Shown in pieces: positions 13,501 to 24,926 of a stretch of 64,000 bases of DNA (positions within the stretch are counted from its first letter, which is position 1; every line of letters begins with the position of its first letter). The notes beneath the pieces were generated by a model. It had not been told where the DNA came from. It saw nothing but the letters and a program-made list of their open reading frames with translations, and did not search any database. Source of the stretch: Acanthochlamys bracteata. Its lineage: Eukaryota; Streptophyta; Magnoliopsida; Pandanales; Velloziaceae. The stretch spans positions 5,210,501 to 5,274,500 of the forward strand of contig CM034128.1 in NCBI GenBank assembly GCA_019914995.1, in the 5' to 3' direction. Both the position numbers and the translations under genes were made by a program.

Positions 13501-15098
13501 GTTTGTCCCTCAGTGAGGAAATTCCTAGGAAGTCTGTTGATGCCACCTGATTCAGGTTTTAAATCTTTTCTTTTCTCCTTTTCTCTTTTGTAGTCATTTC
13601 AACTGGTTTTCAATTATTATACAAGCATGGATAGTGTGTTTCTTTGTTAGACAGTTTCTTTCCCATATTAGTGGAAGTGGTTTCTTAAACTAGGAAGTCT
13701 GTTGATGCCACCTGATTCAGGTTTTAAATCTTCTCTTTTCTCCTTTTCTATTTTGTAGTCATTTCAACTGGTTTTACAATTATTATACAAGCATGGATAG
13801 TGTGATTCTTTGTTAGACAGTTTCTTTCCCATATTATTGGAAGTGGTTTCTTAAACTCTACTTGGTTTTTGTTTCCTCAAGAACCAATCCTGCACCAACC
13901 ACTTTTTGACTCTTGATTGTGGAGATCTCCTGAATCATGTTGCCATCATTATTCTTCACTGTATGTTTTCTTTCAATGTTGTGATTGAAAAAACGGAACG
14001 CATCATGATTGTTTGTCTTTTCTGTTGAGTAATTGCAGTTTGCTCCTCAAAATTATAATAGACTTGGTGTTGATCTTCTATGTGCATTAAGTACAGGTAG
14101 GCCAGGTTATCAAGTTCCTGAGCTGCAGCATCCTGAAACTTTGAGTCCTGATATTCTAAATTTGACTCGAGAATATGCATGGCACATTGGAGGTGCTCTT
14201 TCTCAAGAGGAATCTGTAGAATGGAAGCTTTTGTACCATAGTGCTGCAGATGGACTCAGTTTCAACACCTTCATGGGCAATATATTGTACGCATCTTTCT
14301 CTTACCCCACTTAGGAGTTCTAGTTGGTTTTAAAGTTCACAAGAACAAACAGCAATTAGTAGTTAATGACATTTGCAGCCAGTTGTTTTGGATATAGTCC
14401 TCAAATGCCATCTTGACAGCTTTTGGTAATATTGCATGTTTAAACAGAGATGGAGAAGGACCAACCGTATTGGTTATCAAAGACACAGAAGGTTGTATCT
14501 ATGGAGGATATGCCTCTCAGCCATGGGAGAGACATAGTGATTTTTATGGAGACATGAAGTCATTTATCTTCCAGCTATATCCAAAAGCATCAGTATTCCG
14601 ACCCACAGGAGCAAACACTAATATTCAATGGGTAAGTTTTGTATTTCTCTTTGCATGTTGTTCTTCTTCTGAGATTCAACAAGAACTATAATAGTTGACA
14701 TGCATTTATGGTGTTCTTAGAATTCATTTAGTTCCGTGTTTTTTCAAGTGTCCATACAACCACTATCTAGTTCTGATTCCTTATCTTGGTAGTGTGCAAT
14801 CAATTTCAGCTCAGATAGCATCCCTAATGGCATTGGCTTTGGAGGAAAGGCGAATCACTTTGGCCTCTTTTTGTCTGCTAGCTTTGATCAAGGGCAGACA
14901 TTTACCTGTACAACTTTCAACAGCCCCTGCCTCTCCAAAACAAGCAGAATCCGGCCGGAAGTGATTGAATGTTGGGGCATTATAGTGAAAGGATTGGAGA
15001 CTGAGAAGGCAGAGCTTGTTAAAGGAACAGTTTTGGAGAGGTTTAAAGAGGATCGCAACATGCTTAAGATGGTAGGCCTGGCAAACTCTAGTGAATAG
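4582..15098 (+). CDS. TLDc-domain protein with EF-hand-like region
   Basis: Eight exons: 4582-4634, 4735-4837, 4936-5040, 5419-5504, 13317-13555, 14097-14286, 14448-14631 and 14793-15098. They sum to 1,266 nt, 421 aa, with phases that match at every junction. The start MGNTQSPP has a Gly-2, a possible N-myristoylation site. Residues about 20-190 are an EF-hand-like helical region; a DVTGDGILG loop at about 107-115 resembles a calcium-binding loop. Residues about 222-405 form the TLDc domain (EWKLLYHSA, GGYASQPWERH, FQLYPK, RPTGANTNIQW, GFGGK). Plants have TLDc proteins with this layout, including Arabidopsis At5g39590 as I recall it. TLDc proteins of other eukaryotes are linked to oxidative-stress resistance and V-ATPase regulation; a role in this plant is inference only. 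Intron 4 (7.8 kb) is inflated by transposons, and the donor after exon 5 lies in a tandem duplication. Confidence 0.9.
6860..6924. repeat. 33-bp direct tandem duplication
   Basis: Two adjacent, nearly perfect copies of a 33-bp unit beginning TGGTTTCATTCTGCATC, at 6860-6892 and 6893-6924. It lies inside the intron 4 element, next to the LINE relic. Near identity suggests a recent slippage event. Confidence 0.85.
6950..7445 (-). pseudogene. Non-LTR (LINE) reverse transcriptase relic
   Basis: Reading the minus strand from about 7445 downward in one frame gives the C-terminal part of a plant LINE reverse transcriptase. The stretch LFANDIMLTDE corresponds to the usual LFADD catalytic box with the second-last D changed to N. 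It is followed by KIECMRC, FKYLKFIV, QDGEID, HRIQMGWQKK and, after a short gap, KFYKTTLRLAILHGAKCWAV. Several in-frame stops (before and after the FAND box, and after FIV) show that it is dead. Only the last third of the enzyme is recognisable; no 5' end, endonuclease or poly(A) tail was identified. Confidence 0.75.
10161..12450 (-). pseudogene. hAT-type transposase relic
   Basis: Two minus-strand segments match hAT transposases of the DUF659/dimerisation type. 10677-10486 encodes RRMDNKLGEIMAVLRDNTHI followed by a YPMMEEIVLGSWEKLNVP-like stretch, typical of the central region. 10388-10161 encodes AYERLTC and then VLSQLTTSSSIERNWST, the C-terminal dimerisation signature (SSS-ERNWST). An open piece at 12052-11816 and another at 12450-12247 may be more upstream parts but show no diagnostic motif. 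Frames are broken and no intact ORF exists. It lies within the long-TIR element; whether that element and this transposase belong together is doubtful, since hAT TIRs are normally short. Confidence 0.65.
13526..13857. repeat. 165-bp tandem duplication spanning exon 5 end and donor
   Basis: Unit 1 (13526-13690) begins with the last 30 bases of TLDc exon 5 (TAGGAAGTCTGTTGATGCC...) and runs into the intron. Unit 2 (13691-13857) repeats it with only a few differences. The GATTCAG/GTTTTA splice donor is therefore present twice, at 13555/13556 and again about 165 bases downstream. Reading on from the first donor meets an in-frame TAG at 13591-13593, so use of the second donor would truncate the protein. 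Confidence 0.9.
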
Positions 15099-18010
15099 TT
15101 ACAGCAGGGTGAATGAGGCAAGTAATATTGTCAAAACCTGATTTTTTTATTATACCTCCTGAGACTGATTATCACCTGCTTATCTATAGCTCAGTAGGCT
15201 AGTCTGTGTTTGTAAAGACACGTTCACGAGCGCAGCTTCTTGACATTGAAACAGGAGCATTGCATCGATGAGGCTTATCATAATACAAGCAATAAAGTTC
15301 TGAAATCAAGTTATTTAGCAGAGCAACGTTTTGAACTAGCCATAACCTGCACTTGTTGAAATTGCCAATGTAATCCTATTACATTATGGAGATCTTTCAT
15401 TACTGTGTATTGTATATGTATTAGCAATCGTGCTTTACAATATCTTTTGAATATACTGGATCTCATTGTGTTGTAGTAGAACAGAGATCTTTTTTTTTTC
15501 TAAATTAGTTCAGCAAAATATTTACGTGCCATGTAGCAAATACACGACCTGCTCGTCAGACATGTTTTGATCTCCGAAACTTATGACAAGTCTATTTTAG
15601 TTATGAAGACCGAAGACATCTGAACGTGTATGTGATCTGAACAGAGCTGGATAAGTTCAGAGATGCTTCTCTACGATATGTGGGAAGCGAGAGAAGTGCA
15701 TTTTTAGAAATTTAAGAGTTTTTTTTCCAGAAATAAATTTATTTTTTTTTGTAATAATAAAAATTATGCATATAAAATTTATAACGTACAATTTATTTAT
15801 TCTTTTAGAAATTATAGTAGAAAATTATTAAGAAACCAAAATTTGAAATGATGTCTAGTGCCAAAGCGTCCCAAAAAAGAGTTACATAAATAATGGAAGT
15901 GGTAAGAAAGTGAGCAATAATAAGTACGAGCGTTGAGTTGTTATGAAAGTGGCGAGGAAAGAAGTGGGTTTAGTAGTTTCAATGTTAATTATAAATGAAT
16001 TACATAACTTGTTTTAAGTATATGATATCATATTATATGACACAATTATAAAAAATTTATAAAAATAATAAGTTATCATTTATTTTTTACTTATATTATA
16101 AATAAAATAATAAATATAACGAAGATTGTAATGGCATTAATTTGAATTTCTATAGAAAGTTATTACATACGTAGATATTACATAAAATAAAACTATTTTT
16201 TATTTAAATTGTTATTGTTATAGTTATTATTTAGTGAGATATTATATAATGCATAAATGACTATCATTATAGGTTTGTTTATTAATCCACCAAATTTTTT
16301 TTTAAACTCACTTTTAATACAAAAAAAATAAATTTTTAAAATAATTATTTTATCAAAATTTATTTTTCAAAATTCAATTTTACAATTAATTTTAATATAA
16401 AATAAATATAAAAGTTTATTTTTTATTTTTATTTTTATTCTTTAAACTTATTTTTTAAAAATGAGGTTATCTCAAAGTAAACATGTCCTATATTTTTATA
16501 GGAAATGCCACTTTCTAACTCAAAAGTTCAGAAGTTAAAGACACAATACTTCTTAAGGAAGTGGGAGAGAAATCACTTCTTACCCATTTCTGTGCCACTA
16601 AACAAGCATGACCTCGTGAAAATGAAACGTTTGGGTATAAAAAGAACTGAGCTCCGTCCCACTTCCCCTTTGATGATTTCAACTTCAGAACATCGATCAA
16701 CTTGTGATATCTTGCTATCAGGTATATATCTATCCCTCTTCAACAATGCAGGATTCATCTTTCTTCAGATGTCCAGTCAATAAATTCAATCAGTTTACCG
16801 GCTATTACCATACTGATCACTTACGCTTCTATACTTCAATTAAAACCACCAAAGAAGCCTTGAAAACAAAATTCAACCTCTGTGTTGAAGTGGAAAAGAG
16901 ACAGTACTGGTTGAATGTTTTCCAGACAGTGTACATCAAACGATGCTTGGAATGATCACTTGTAACAGATGCTGTGCAGTATGTGCAAGTATGGGTGATA
17001 TTTGCAGGCAAATTTCTGGTCGGCCGCCTGCATGTGATATTCTCTTTAAGCAGCCAATTTCGTGCATTTCTGCTGCTGCTGAGCAACCATTTTTTCAATA
17101 GCTTGTTGCTCTTTGGACACACCTTATTGCAATGGTGCAGAAATTTGCTTCTTAATCTGGCATCAAGTATTCAATTCACATGTTAAGTCAATTACTTTTT
17201 TCCAAAATAATATTCCTAAGGCAACAGGAAATAGATGGAAGTAATGTACCTCTCTACATTTTGAGCTAACGGGAGATCCAATTCAATGTACAACTTAGGT
17301 TCTCCTTATGCAATGTTGTTCAAGAAACAACATTATTGATTTATGATAACGTCAGGTCAGAGGAAGCATTCTTGGTCCTCTTGATCAAGAAGGTAGCTGA
17401 AACACATGACAATAACCAAAAAGATGACGCTAGTTCATTAGTAGGGAGAAACAACTACATGGCGTTGATAGGAAGAAATTATAACTAAAACAGCTTGGAT
17501 AGAATTCAGAATAATAAGTACATACCACGAATTTGAAGGACTCCATCCAACAACAAGAAAGCTTTCACAATGTTTTGGTTGATATCAAGCCATGACAAAT
17601 AGCATTTAGTATGCAGTAAATGCACTTTCGGATAAGCACCTTCCATTAGGTTTCCATGGAATAAAACAACTTGCTCGAGCTTTTTCTAAAAGTATAAGCT
17701 AGCCTAGAAGTAGTAGCAGCAGGTAGCCATCTCGAAGCTGTGACAATTGTCTGGAACAAGAATAGAAAAACAATGTTAACAAAAATGTCCTTATTTATTT
17801 TTGTCAATGATATGGCTCAGACAAGCATTTCTATGCAGCAAGCTAGACACAAGGAGCAACATCTATCATAAGAACTGGGGAGTAAAAAGGAAAGCAGATA
17901 CCTCTTTGTTCATGGTGCTCATCAAATAGTGAAAACCAAAGCCCGAGAGCTTCTCAGGCCACCTTTTTGACATCCAAATGTTTCAAATGCTCCAACCAAA
18001 GCAAGAGTCA
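15099..18010. other. 3' flank of TLDc gene and AT-rich spacer
   Basis: 15099-15480 is probably the 3' UTR of the TLDc gene. 15700-16480 is extremely AT-rich and MITE-like. 16500-18000 has more balanced composition but no supported gene. One minus-strand stretch (17160-17046) reads KKQISAPLQ, a stop, then GVSKEQQAIEKMVAQQQQKC to a TAA; it could be a gene relic, but I do not recognise it. 17880-18010 is likely 3' UTR of the PPR gene. Confidence 0.45.
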
Positions 18011-19678
18011 CTACATCCATGTGCAGCCTGGTATTTTTCTCAAGCCCCTTCCTCTCATCATTGTCCTTAGTCTGGACACGTGACTCCACTTATCAGCTGC
18101 TGCATAGATATTGGAAAGCAAGACATAGTTCCCTGCATTCTGTGGCTCCAACTCAAAAAGTCTCCTTGCAACAGCCTCTCCAAGTTCGATATCAGAGTGT
18201 TGCCTGCATGCACCTAGTAATGCACCCCAGGCACCAGCATGAGGCTCCACAAGTGTAGATTGGAGGAGCTCATAGGCTTCCATTATCCTCCCTGACCGGC
18301 CCAGAAGGTCTACCATACATGCATAGTGGTCTGCTGATGGCGCAATGTCATATTTATCCTTCATCATATGGAAATATTTCTTTCCCTCCTCAACAAGACC
18401 AGCATGGCTGCAAGCTGCAAGGACAACAGTGAATGCAACCTCATCAGGTGAAAGACCTTGTTCGAGCATCTGGCAGAACAAATCGACCGCCTTTGCTCCT
18501 TCACCGTGAATTGAATACCCTTGCATCATCGAACAAAAGGAAACCAAGTCTCTATTCTCCATCAAACTAAACAAAACCGCAGCTTGATCCATGTTTCCGC
18601 ATTTCGCATGCATATCTATCAGGGAAGCCAAGACATGAGGCCTCTTCACATCAACTGCACTATGAGCAATGTATGAGTCAACCCACTTAGCCAACGTGAG
18701 ACTACCCAACTGTGAGCAAGCCGACATCAAACCAACCACAACAAACTCATCAGGTCTGATATTCCTCCCATACATTTCTAGAAAAACCTTCAGAGCCTCA
18801 CCTGGGCGACCATTCTGTACATACCCAGAAATCATGACTGACCAACAATGCAAATCTTCTTTGTCCATTCTCTCAAATAAACTCCTCGCTGATACCATAT
18901 CTCCAGCTTTCGCATATCCATCAATCAATGAGGTGAAAGAAACGGCATTCTTCTCTGGCATTTGATCGAACAAATTCCTGGCATTGACGAGATCCCCAGC
19001 CTTAACAAACCCATCAATCATCACATTCCAGGTAACCAAATTCCTTTTCGGCATTTTATCAAATATCTGACGAGCGTCTTCAACACATCCACAATCAACA
19101 CATGCCGACATCATCGACGTCCAAGAAACTTCATTCTTTAGTTCCATTGCATCAAAAACAAGCTTCGCGGAACCCAAAGATTGATTTTTTCCATAAAAAT
19201 GTATCAGAGAAGTACAAACGAAGGGGTCGTTGTCAAGCCCAAGTTCAACAACAGTAGCATGTAGTGCAGAACCAGTAAAGAACGCCGACTCACGAGCGCA
19301 AACACGAAACAAAGAAGGAAAAGTGAACTCATCTGGAGGGCAAGAAGACAACTTCCTCATTCTGGCAAACAGCGAGAAGGCTACAGAGAACGAGCTCGAA
19401 TAGAAGCAGCGTTGATCAGCGACAGATTTGAGAATCGAATTGAAGTGGTGAGGAGAAGGAGAAGGAAGGCGAATGAGAGCGGTAATAGAGTAGCGGAGAG
19501 AGAAGACTGAAGAGCAGAGAGTGAGGAATCTGAGTGAAACTGGACCGTTGGATTCGAGACCTGTTCGGATCAGACGGCCATGGATTTGTCGAAGTGTTCG
19601 TGGGTTGTTTGAAATCTTGGAGTGTATTAGTGAAGCAATAGATGGCGAAGAAGAACAAGAAGGGAGAAGAACACTCAT
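18011..19678 (-). CDS. Pentatricopeptide repeat protein, PLS class, E type
   Basis: A single uninterrupted ORF of 555 aa on the minus strand. The N-terminal half has the HGRLIRTGLE-type opening usual in plant PLS PPR proteins. It continues through about ten repeats with the recurring cores NVMIDGFVKAGD, TSLIDGYAKAGD, SVMISGYVQNGR and CSMMQGYSIHGE. A C-terminal E motif follows (EPHAGAWGALLGACRQHSD, FELEPQNAGNYVLLSNIYAA), and the protein stops at KIPGCTWM without a DYW domain. E-class PPR proteins bind organellar RNA sequence-specifically, mostly for C-to-U editing, with a deaminase supplied in trans. The layout resembles Arabidopsis At5g37570; the identity is not proven. The organelle cannot be told by eye. 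Intronless, like most of this family. The ATG at 19678 is the first in frame and gives a Ser-rich N-terminus compatible with a transit peptide. Confidence 0.92.
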   Translation of the reverse strand: MSVLLPSCSSSPSIASLIHSKISNNPRTLRQIHGRLIRTGLESNGPVSLRFLTLCSSVFSLRYSITALIRLPSPSPHHFNSILKSVADQRCFYSSSFSVAFSLFARMRKLSSCPPDEFTFPSLFRVCARESAFFTGSALHATVVELGLDNDPFVCTSLIHFYGKNQSLGSAKLVFDAMELKNEVSWTSMMSACVDCGCVEDARQIFDKMPKRNLVTWNVMIDGFVKAGDLVNARNLFDQMPEKNAVSFTSLIDGYAKAGDMVSARSLFERMDKEDLHCWSVMISGYVQNGRPGEALKVFLEMYGRNIRPDEFVVVGLMSACSQLGSLTLAKWVDSYIAHSAVDVKRPHVLASLIDMHAKCGNMDQAAVLFSLMENRDLVSFCSMMQGYSIHGEGAKAVDLFCQMLEQGLSPDEVAFTVVLAACSHAGLVEEGKKYFHMMKDKYDIAPSADHYACMVDLLGRSGRIMEAYELLQSTLVEPHAGAWGALLGACRQHSDIELGEAVARRLFELEPQNAGNYVLLSNIYAAADKWSHVSRLRTMMRGRGLRKIPGCTWM

Positions 19679-20339
19679 ACCATTAACGGCGGGACGGGGA
19701 AAAGATTGAAGAAGAATCGAAGAACACTAGAAGATTTAAAACCGGATACCTATAGGTTTTAATTCGCACCGAAATCCGAATACTGACGGGTCCGGTATGA
19801 GTTTGACGCCCGTTCTTGATGGGCTAAACCCGAGAACTGTCATTAAAGTGGGCTTTGTTTGGACCGCAAAATTGACCCATTAATTTATCCGATACGAACA
19901 AATAATGGAGTGAACCGATTTGAGTAGAGAAAAGTTTGATACTGACAACCAAAAGTGCAGCGAACCGAGAAAAGAAACGGTTGGTACTATTCCTATCAGT
20001 TAACAAGCAAGAGAGTGACCTAACAATAGGATAAAAACTACCGACACTATCAGTTAGCCATCCTTTCGTATAATAAGCTGAATAAATAATTATCTTTATA
20101 TAGAGTGCAAAGGTCTGAGTAGGGGATTGCTATAAATCCAGCAATGGTTCGAGCAATGGCTGAAGGCTTGTTCTTGCTCCCTCAACAAAGCTCGAGGATA
20201 TCTGAATCTCATGGACTACTAGAGGCAATTTGTCCCAGATTATGGTTGCATTAAGACAGTGCTTACAGCACTTTTGCAGAAAATTTTGTTTGAGTAGATA
20301 AGCTGAGAAGAGCGGATTGTTTTCAATTGCTTTAAGAGA

Positions 20340-22340
20340 TAATGACCACCAAACCAGTGCTAGGTTCACCTGATTTTCAAACTCCTTTTTTTGTAGAGAC
20401 AGATGCATCTAGCAAAGACATTGGGGCAGTGCTAACACAACATAACAAACCAATAGCTTTCTTTAGTAAAGCTCTATCACCTACTGCCATGGAGAAATCA
20501 ACGTATGAAAAAGAGCTCATGGCATTAGTTTGTGTTGTAAAAAATGGAGGCCATATTTACTCGGTCAACGGTTCATTTTCAAAACATATCACTTGAGCTT
20601 GAAGTACTTGCTAGAGCAGCGTTTAACAACCAATCAACACAAATAGTTGTTGGTAAAGCTGTTAGGATAGGACAATCAAATTGTTTATTGATCTGGTTCT
20701 TAGAAAATAGTTACAAACGCTCTCTCTCGTTGACGAGAGGCTTCATTAACCACCTTCACCATCCTACAACCTCTATTCTAGGATGTACTCCGCTTAACAC
20801 AGCAAAAGAATCCTTCTCTAGCAGAGATACTACAAACATCTGTAAGATATCCACGAGCAAAATTGCGATTGTCGTATGCTATTCTCCTTTACAAGCATCG
20901 CATCCGTATACCTGATGATTCCTCTTTATGCACACAACTGTTAAACATTAATTAGCTTGCAGTAGGCATTGGGTAGAATTTTGCACATTTAAGCGACTAA
21001 CACTCCATTTTCATTAGCTTGGCATGTCAAAAATATTCAGTGATATATGCAGCAGCTTTGGTGAATCGGATGCTCAAGTTAAAAATAATTGACAAATTAC
21101 TTAAACTAGTATCTCTCATATATAAACACATTCATTCCAGCGCTCAGCTGATGTGAGACTATTAATGAGTATGAGTTATTAAGCTTATCGAGATATAGTT
21201 TAATTTGGCTCAACCCAAGACGAATTATTGGCCTACTTCTTATTTAACTAGTTCATTTTCACTTGCGCATCATCAGCAGGCTCATGCACTAATAATCCGG
21301 ATCTAACTCATTTGGCTAGCCTATTTTTTATTCGTGCACATCCTGTCCTTCACACTACTAACCCGATCTTAACTTAACTTGGAGCCCAACAAGGCTCAAC
21401 ATGCACCCGCGTGAAAGCGGAGTGTCTACGATCCGTGGGATTACTTGAATCCCTTCTTGTACTTGAATGAGTCTGAACTGACATTGAATAGACTTCATAC
21501 AAGGGCTACTGATATCGGAAGGTAATATGTATTTCTGGTTGTAGTTGATAGACTTTCTAAATATGCACATATGTGTAGCCTTAAAACATTCATATACGGC
21601 AATTGATATTGCAAGCATCTTTGCCAAGGAAATGGTTAGGATTCATGGATGCCCAGCAAGAATAGTCTCTGGCATAGAGTTAGTGTTTCTTAATACCTTC
21701 TGCAAGGAGCTACATCGCCTTACAAGGTACCTCGTTGTTTAGGACCTACGGTTACCACCATCAAACTTATGCGTAATTAGATATAGTAAACCGAGGACTG
21801 GAGGCATACGCTCGGTGCTTCGTCGGTGATCATCCTCATAAGTGAGTTCATTGTCTCCTTGTGCAGAATTTTCATTTAATTCTAGTACTCGTTCAGTACC
21901 AAGACGACTTCTTTTGATGCGGCCCACGGTCTGCCTTTGGCTTCTTTTCCTATGGGGAGCACTTGGACTAACGAGTTGGGACACAACTCTGCAAGTGTGG
22001 TGAAATTCTACGGGACCTGAAGCTTCATCTCCATCGAGATTAAAACAGAATGAAGCAATTAGCCGATGAACGATGAAGTTAGAAACATTATGAGCCGGGA
22101 GATCAAGTCCTTTTTAAGCTTCAACTTCATCAGCAGTCGTCGATTGTAGCGTGACGGGATCACAAACTCAGGTTCGATTATTATGGCCCTTTGTTGTGGA
22201 GAAAGCAATCGGTCCGGCCTCTTATCGTTTGACTTTGCCACCCACTTCGAAGATACATCCGAAGGAAGCAATAGCACTTGCATTGTCTGCTCCAATTCTT
22301 GTGAGAAAGGTGGAGTTTCTAATTTCAGATTCTAACATTC
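20340..22340 (+). pseudogene. Decayed Ty3/gypsy retrotransposon, RT-RNase H to integrase
   Basis: Collinear plus-strand pieces of a Ty3/gypsy polyprotein. 20342-20530 carries the RT/RNase H junction (PVLGSPDFQTPFFVETDASS, DIGAVLTQ, PIAFFSKALSP, STYEKELMALV). 21545-21720 carries integrase (ALKHSYTAIDIASIFAKE, RIHGCPARIVSG). 21790-21840 carries GLEAYARCFVGDHPH. 22170-22265 carries the C-terminal integrase/chromodomain-proximal motif (YYGPFVVEKAIGPASYRLTL, PPTSKIHP). The spacing is shortened and the frames shift several times, so it is a relic. I could not define LTRs. It lies between the PPR gene and PSAO. Confidence 0.85.
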
Positions 22341-23534
22341 AACATATGAAAAATGCTTAGAAATATATATTTGGTTGCTTAATTACATACATTTCATAAA
22401 ATAAAATAATTAGATGTTTTATAGCACTTATGGCTGTAGCTTCTACTTGCCAGAAAAAGCTAGAATAATCGATCGAGCTTACAGATTTTAGCTTCTGATT
22501 CTAAATTCTGTACGGAAATGTGCGAGGCGATTGACAATCCATCTGCAATAGGATACAATAAAAATAGTGCAATTGTAGAATGCATGGTGCCTTATACATA
22601 TTCTTCAACCACACCGAAACGCAAAAACGCTTCAAACTCATTATGAAGATTCAAGTATCAGGTAACACTTCAACCCTTTTTTTTTCCTTCCTCTTTTAGT
22701 TTAAAAGCAACTAATTGTAATATTTTTGTTGTTGTTAGTTTGCAAACCTGCATAGATTTTTCCTTGGTTACGATTAGGCATACCACAAATAAGTGAAGAT
22801 AGTATCTTTCCAGTAAGCAATCCAAATGTTACTTTCCAACAAGAATACTCCAAAGATTTTTTTGGAAGGTATACTATACATAGTTTATTATTACAAATCG
22901 TGAATGTACAACTTTGATTGACTTTAATGTTGTTCTTCTACGAGATATAAGAAGCACTTTGAAGGAGAATTCAAGCAACAATATTATCTTCTACAATGGC
23001 TTATTATTAATAACTGTTAATTTCTTTACTAACCTGGTTATAAACTTTTTACTTGAACTTTTAGAAGCATACCTTGAAGATTTTCAATTCTCAAAGGAGG
23101 ATCTGAAAAGGCTTCGGAATGTAATAATCAAATAGCTCCAGATTAATTATATCAAGGCGGATTCAAGAATATTACCATCAAAATAGAAACACAAATAATT
23201 CCTACGCCTTCGTTCCTTTATCCTTTCTTTTTTCTTTTTAAAATTTTTCGTTGTGTAATCCGAGAATCATATCAAGGATGAGCAAAATTTTCAAATTTCA
23301 GTCTCACTTCATGATGGTTGGAACTTTTTAGTTTTCATGTTTTATCAGAGCTTCATGAGCTTTGCTAAGAAGTTTAAGTAACTGTTACCTACCGTCTTTG
23401 ATATGGTTGCAACTTTATTAAAATCTTCATATATGTCGGTTTAAAGAACAATCCTTTGAAAGTAATTGTTTGAGAACAGATGAATAGTTAATGGAGGCAA
23501 GAAGCCCTCCTATACACATTTTTTGTCATTCCAA
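22341..23534. other. Intergenic spacer
   Basis: No gene can be supported. A 73-codon ORF at 22914-23135 is AT-rich with no motif. The last 100-150 bases before 23534 are probably the 3' UTR of PSAO. Confidence 0.5.
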
Positions 23535-24232
23535 TCAGTCAAAGTAACCTTCAGCTCTTCCCTTGACGCCGATTTGCCCAAAGGTGAGGCAGAGGAAAAG
23601 ACCGAGGTGCCATGTAATCATCCACAACCTAAATGGGTAAAAAAAATAATTCATACATATATATGTTCATGAAACTTATGAATAAAGAATCTGTTAAACG
23701 ATGTAATGGTTCATATTAGTACCAGAACTGAGAAGTGAGAGCAGGGCCAGTGGGGAAGTGAGAGAGCTCCTTGCCAATGCTCTCAAAGAAGAGACCAGTC
23801 AAGCTGTTTCCATTGATTGCCGGGATGCTTGACGGTGCAATCCATCCGATGAGGGCGAATCCGATCACGTTCAGATCCTTACGGAGCCAGTCCCTCTCAA
23901 AGCTAGTTAAATTGAAAATCAATTGCGAACTTTTTTCTAGAAGCAGTAACATCTTGAGAAGAACAAACATTACTATTTGTCTCACCATGTAAACCTTCCT
24001 CCTGAAGCAACCTTGGATTGCAGAGGGTTTCTAGCAGGTGCGTAAGATGTTATAAAACCTGATCAAGAAGCCAAAATCGATCAGCAACATGCATGATGGC
24101 TACAACACAAATTATCACCATACAGATTCAGAAAACTTAGTTACTGGAAGAGAAGGCTGGCTTTGAAGAAGGACGTGAGAGGCAAGTAGCACCGAAGCCA
24201 GAAACGTAAGATATCGCCATTGTTGCCACCAT
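23535..24232 (-). CDS. PSAO: Photosystem I subunit O
   Basis: Four minus-strand exons: 24232-24145, 24058-23986, 23902-23723 and 23628-23535; 435 nt, 144 aa, all phases consistent. Residues 1 to about 53 are a Ser/Ala-rich chloroplast transit peptide. The mature part starts near CFERDWLRKDLNVIGFALIG and contains GWIAPSSIPAINGNSLTGLF, SIGKELSHFPTGPALTSQFW and the C-terminal WHLGLFLCLTFGQIGVKGRA. Two hydrophobic helices (about 64-80 and 112-135) fit the known membrane topology. This matches PsaO of plants almost throughout. PsaO is a small thylakoid subunit on the PsaL/PsaH side of photosystem I and helps dock LHCII during state transitions. An in-frame ATG four codons after the chosen one could be an alternative start; both lie inside the transit peptide. 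Confidence 0.96.
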
Positions 24233-24677
24233 TTTGATCGTCTCTGTATCTTTTTCTGGTCTCGATGTTCTTCCAACTTTGCTGCTCAAATGTTGAGCTA
24301 TAAAGCTTACTACGAAAACGGAAGAAGATCAGAAATGTAACATTTAGATGATGTTGGAAATTTTGCACGGATTTAGAGAGCAAATAGAATCTTCTCACGT
24401 TGAGAAGAGGATAACCAATAGAACCATGTCCATCCATGAAAAATATTTTGGTTGGCCCACGCAATCTGTGGCTCTATTGTTGTCGTGACGTGACAATCTT
24501 CTTCTTCGGCTAATTTATTAGGTCCAACGTCAGCTCAGAAACAATTCTTGCAGTAAGGCCCATTTAACTACGCAAAATAATTGGTCTTGGGCCGTTTTAG
24601 AAGCTCTATCTGTTAACAGAAGATATGATACCTTGATACCAAGTAACTATCTGCATTTCATTCAAAGATAAGGGTGC

Positions 24678-24926
24678 GTTTGAAATTGCTTATGAAATAG
24701 AACTTTTGTAAAATAAAAAATATTTTTATTTTTTTTGAAAAATAAATTTTATTTTTTTTACTTCTAAAAAAATAATAAAAATATGCAATAAAAAGATCTC
24801 ATTACGTAAAATTTTTCTACACTTTCTAAATTTTTAAATAAATTTTTTATATATTTATAAAATATGTATTGAAAAACGTGAAATGGAAAAAAATTGAAAA
24901 GGAGTTTTTGGTAAGCAATCCCAAAC
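24678..24926. mobile_element. MITE family A, complete copy
   Basis: A 249-bp AT-rich element with inverted termini: GTTTGAAATTGCTTA at the left and TAAGCAATCCCAAAC at the right. The interior is almost all A/T runs with no coding capacity. It is the best-preserved copy of a family seen many times in this window (1-57, 37590-37820, 39452-39699, 40190-40430, 41760-41965 and more decayed copies). A short target duplication could not be defined with confidence. Confidence 0.75.

Noticed and set aside
24141-24464. 107-codon minus-strand ORF overlapping the start of PSAO
   Set aside because: It reads PSAO exon 1 and its promoter in another frame; the PSAO frame is conserved and joins in phase with the following exons.
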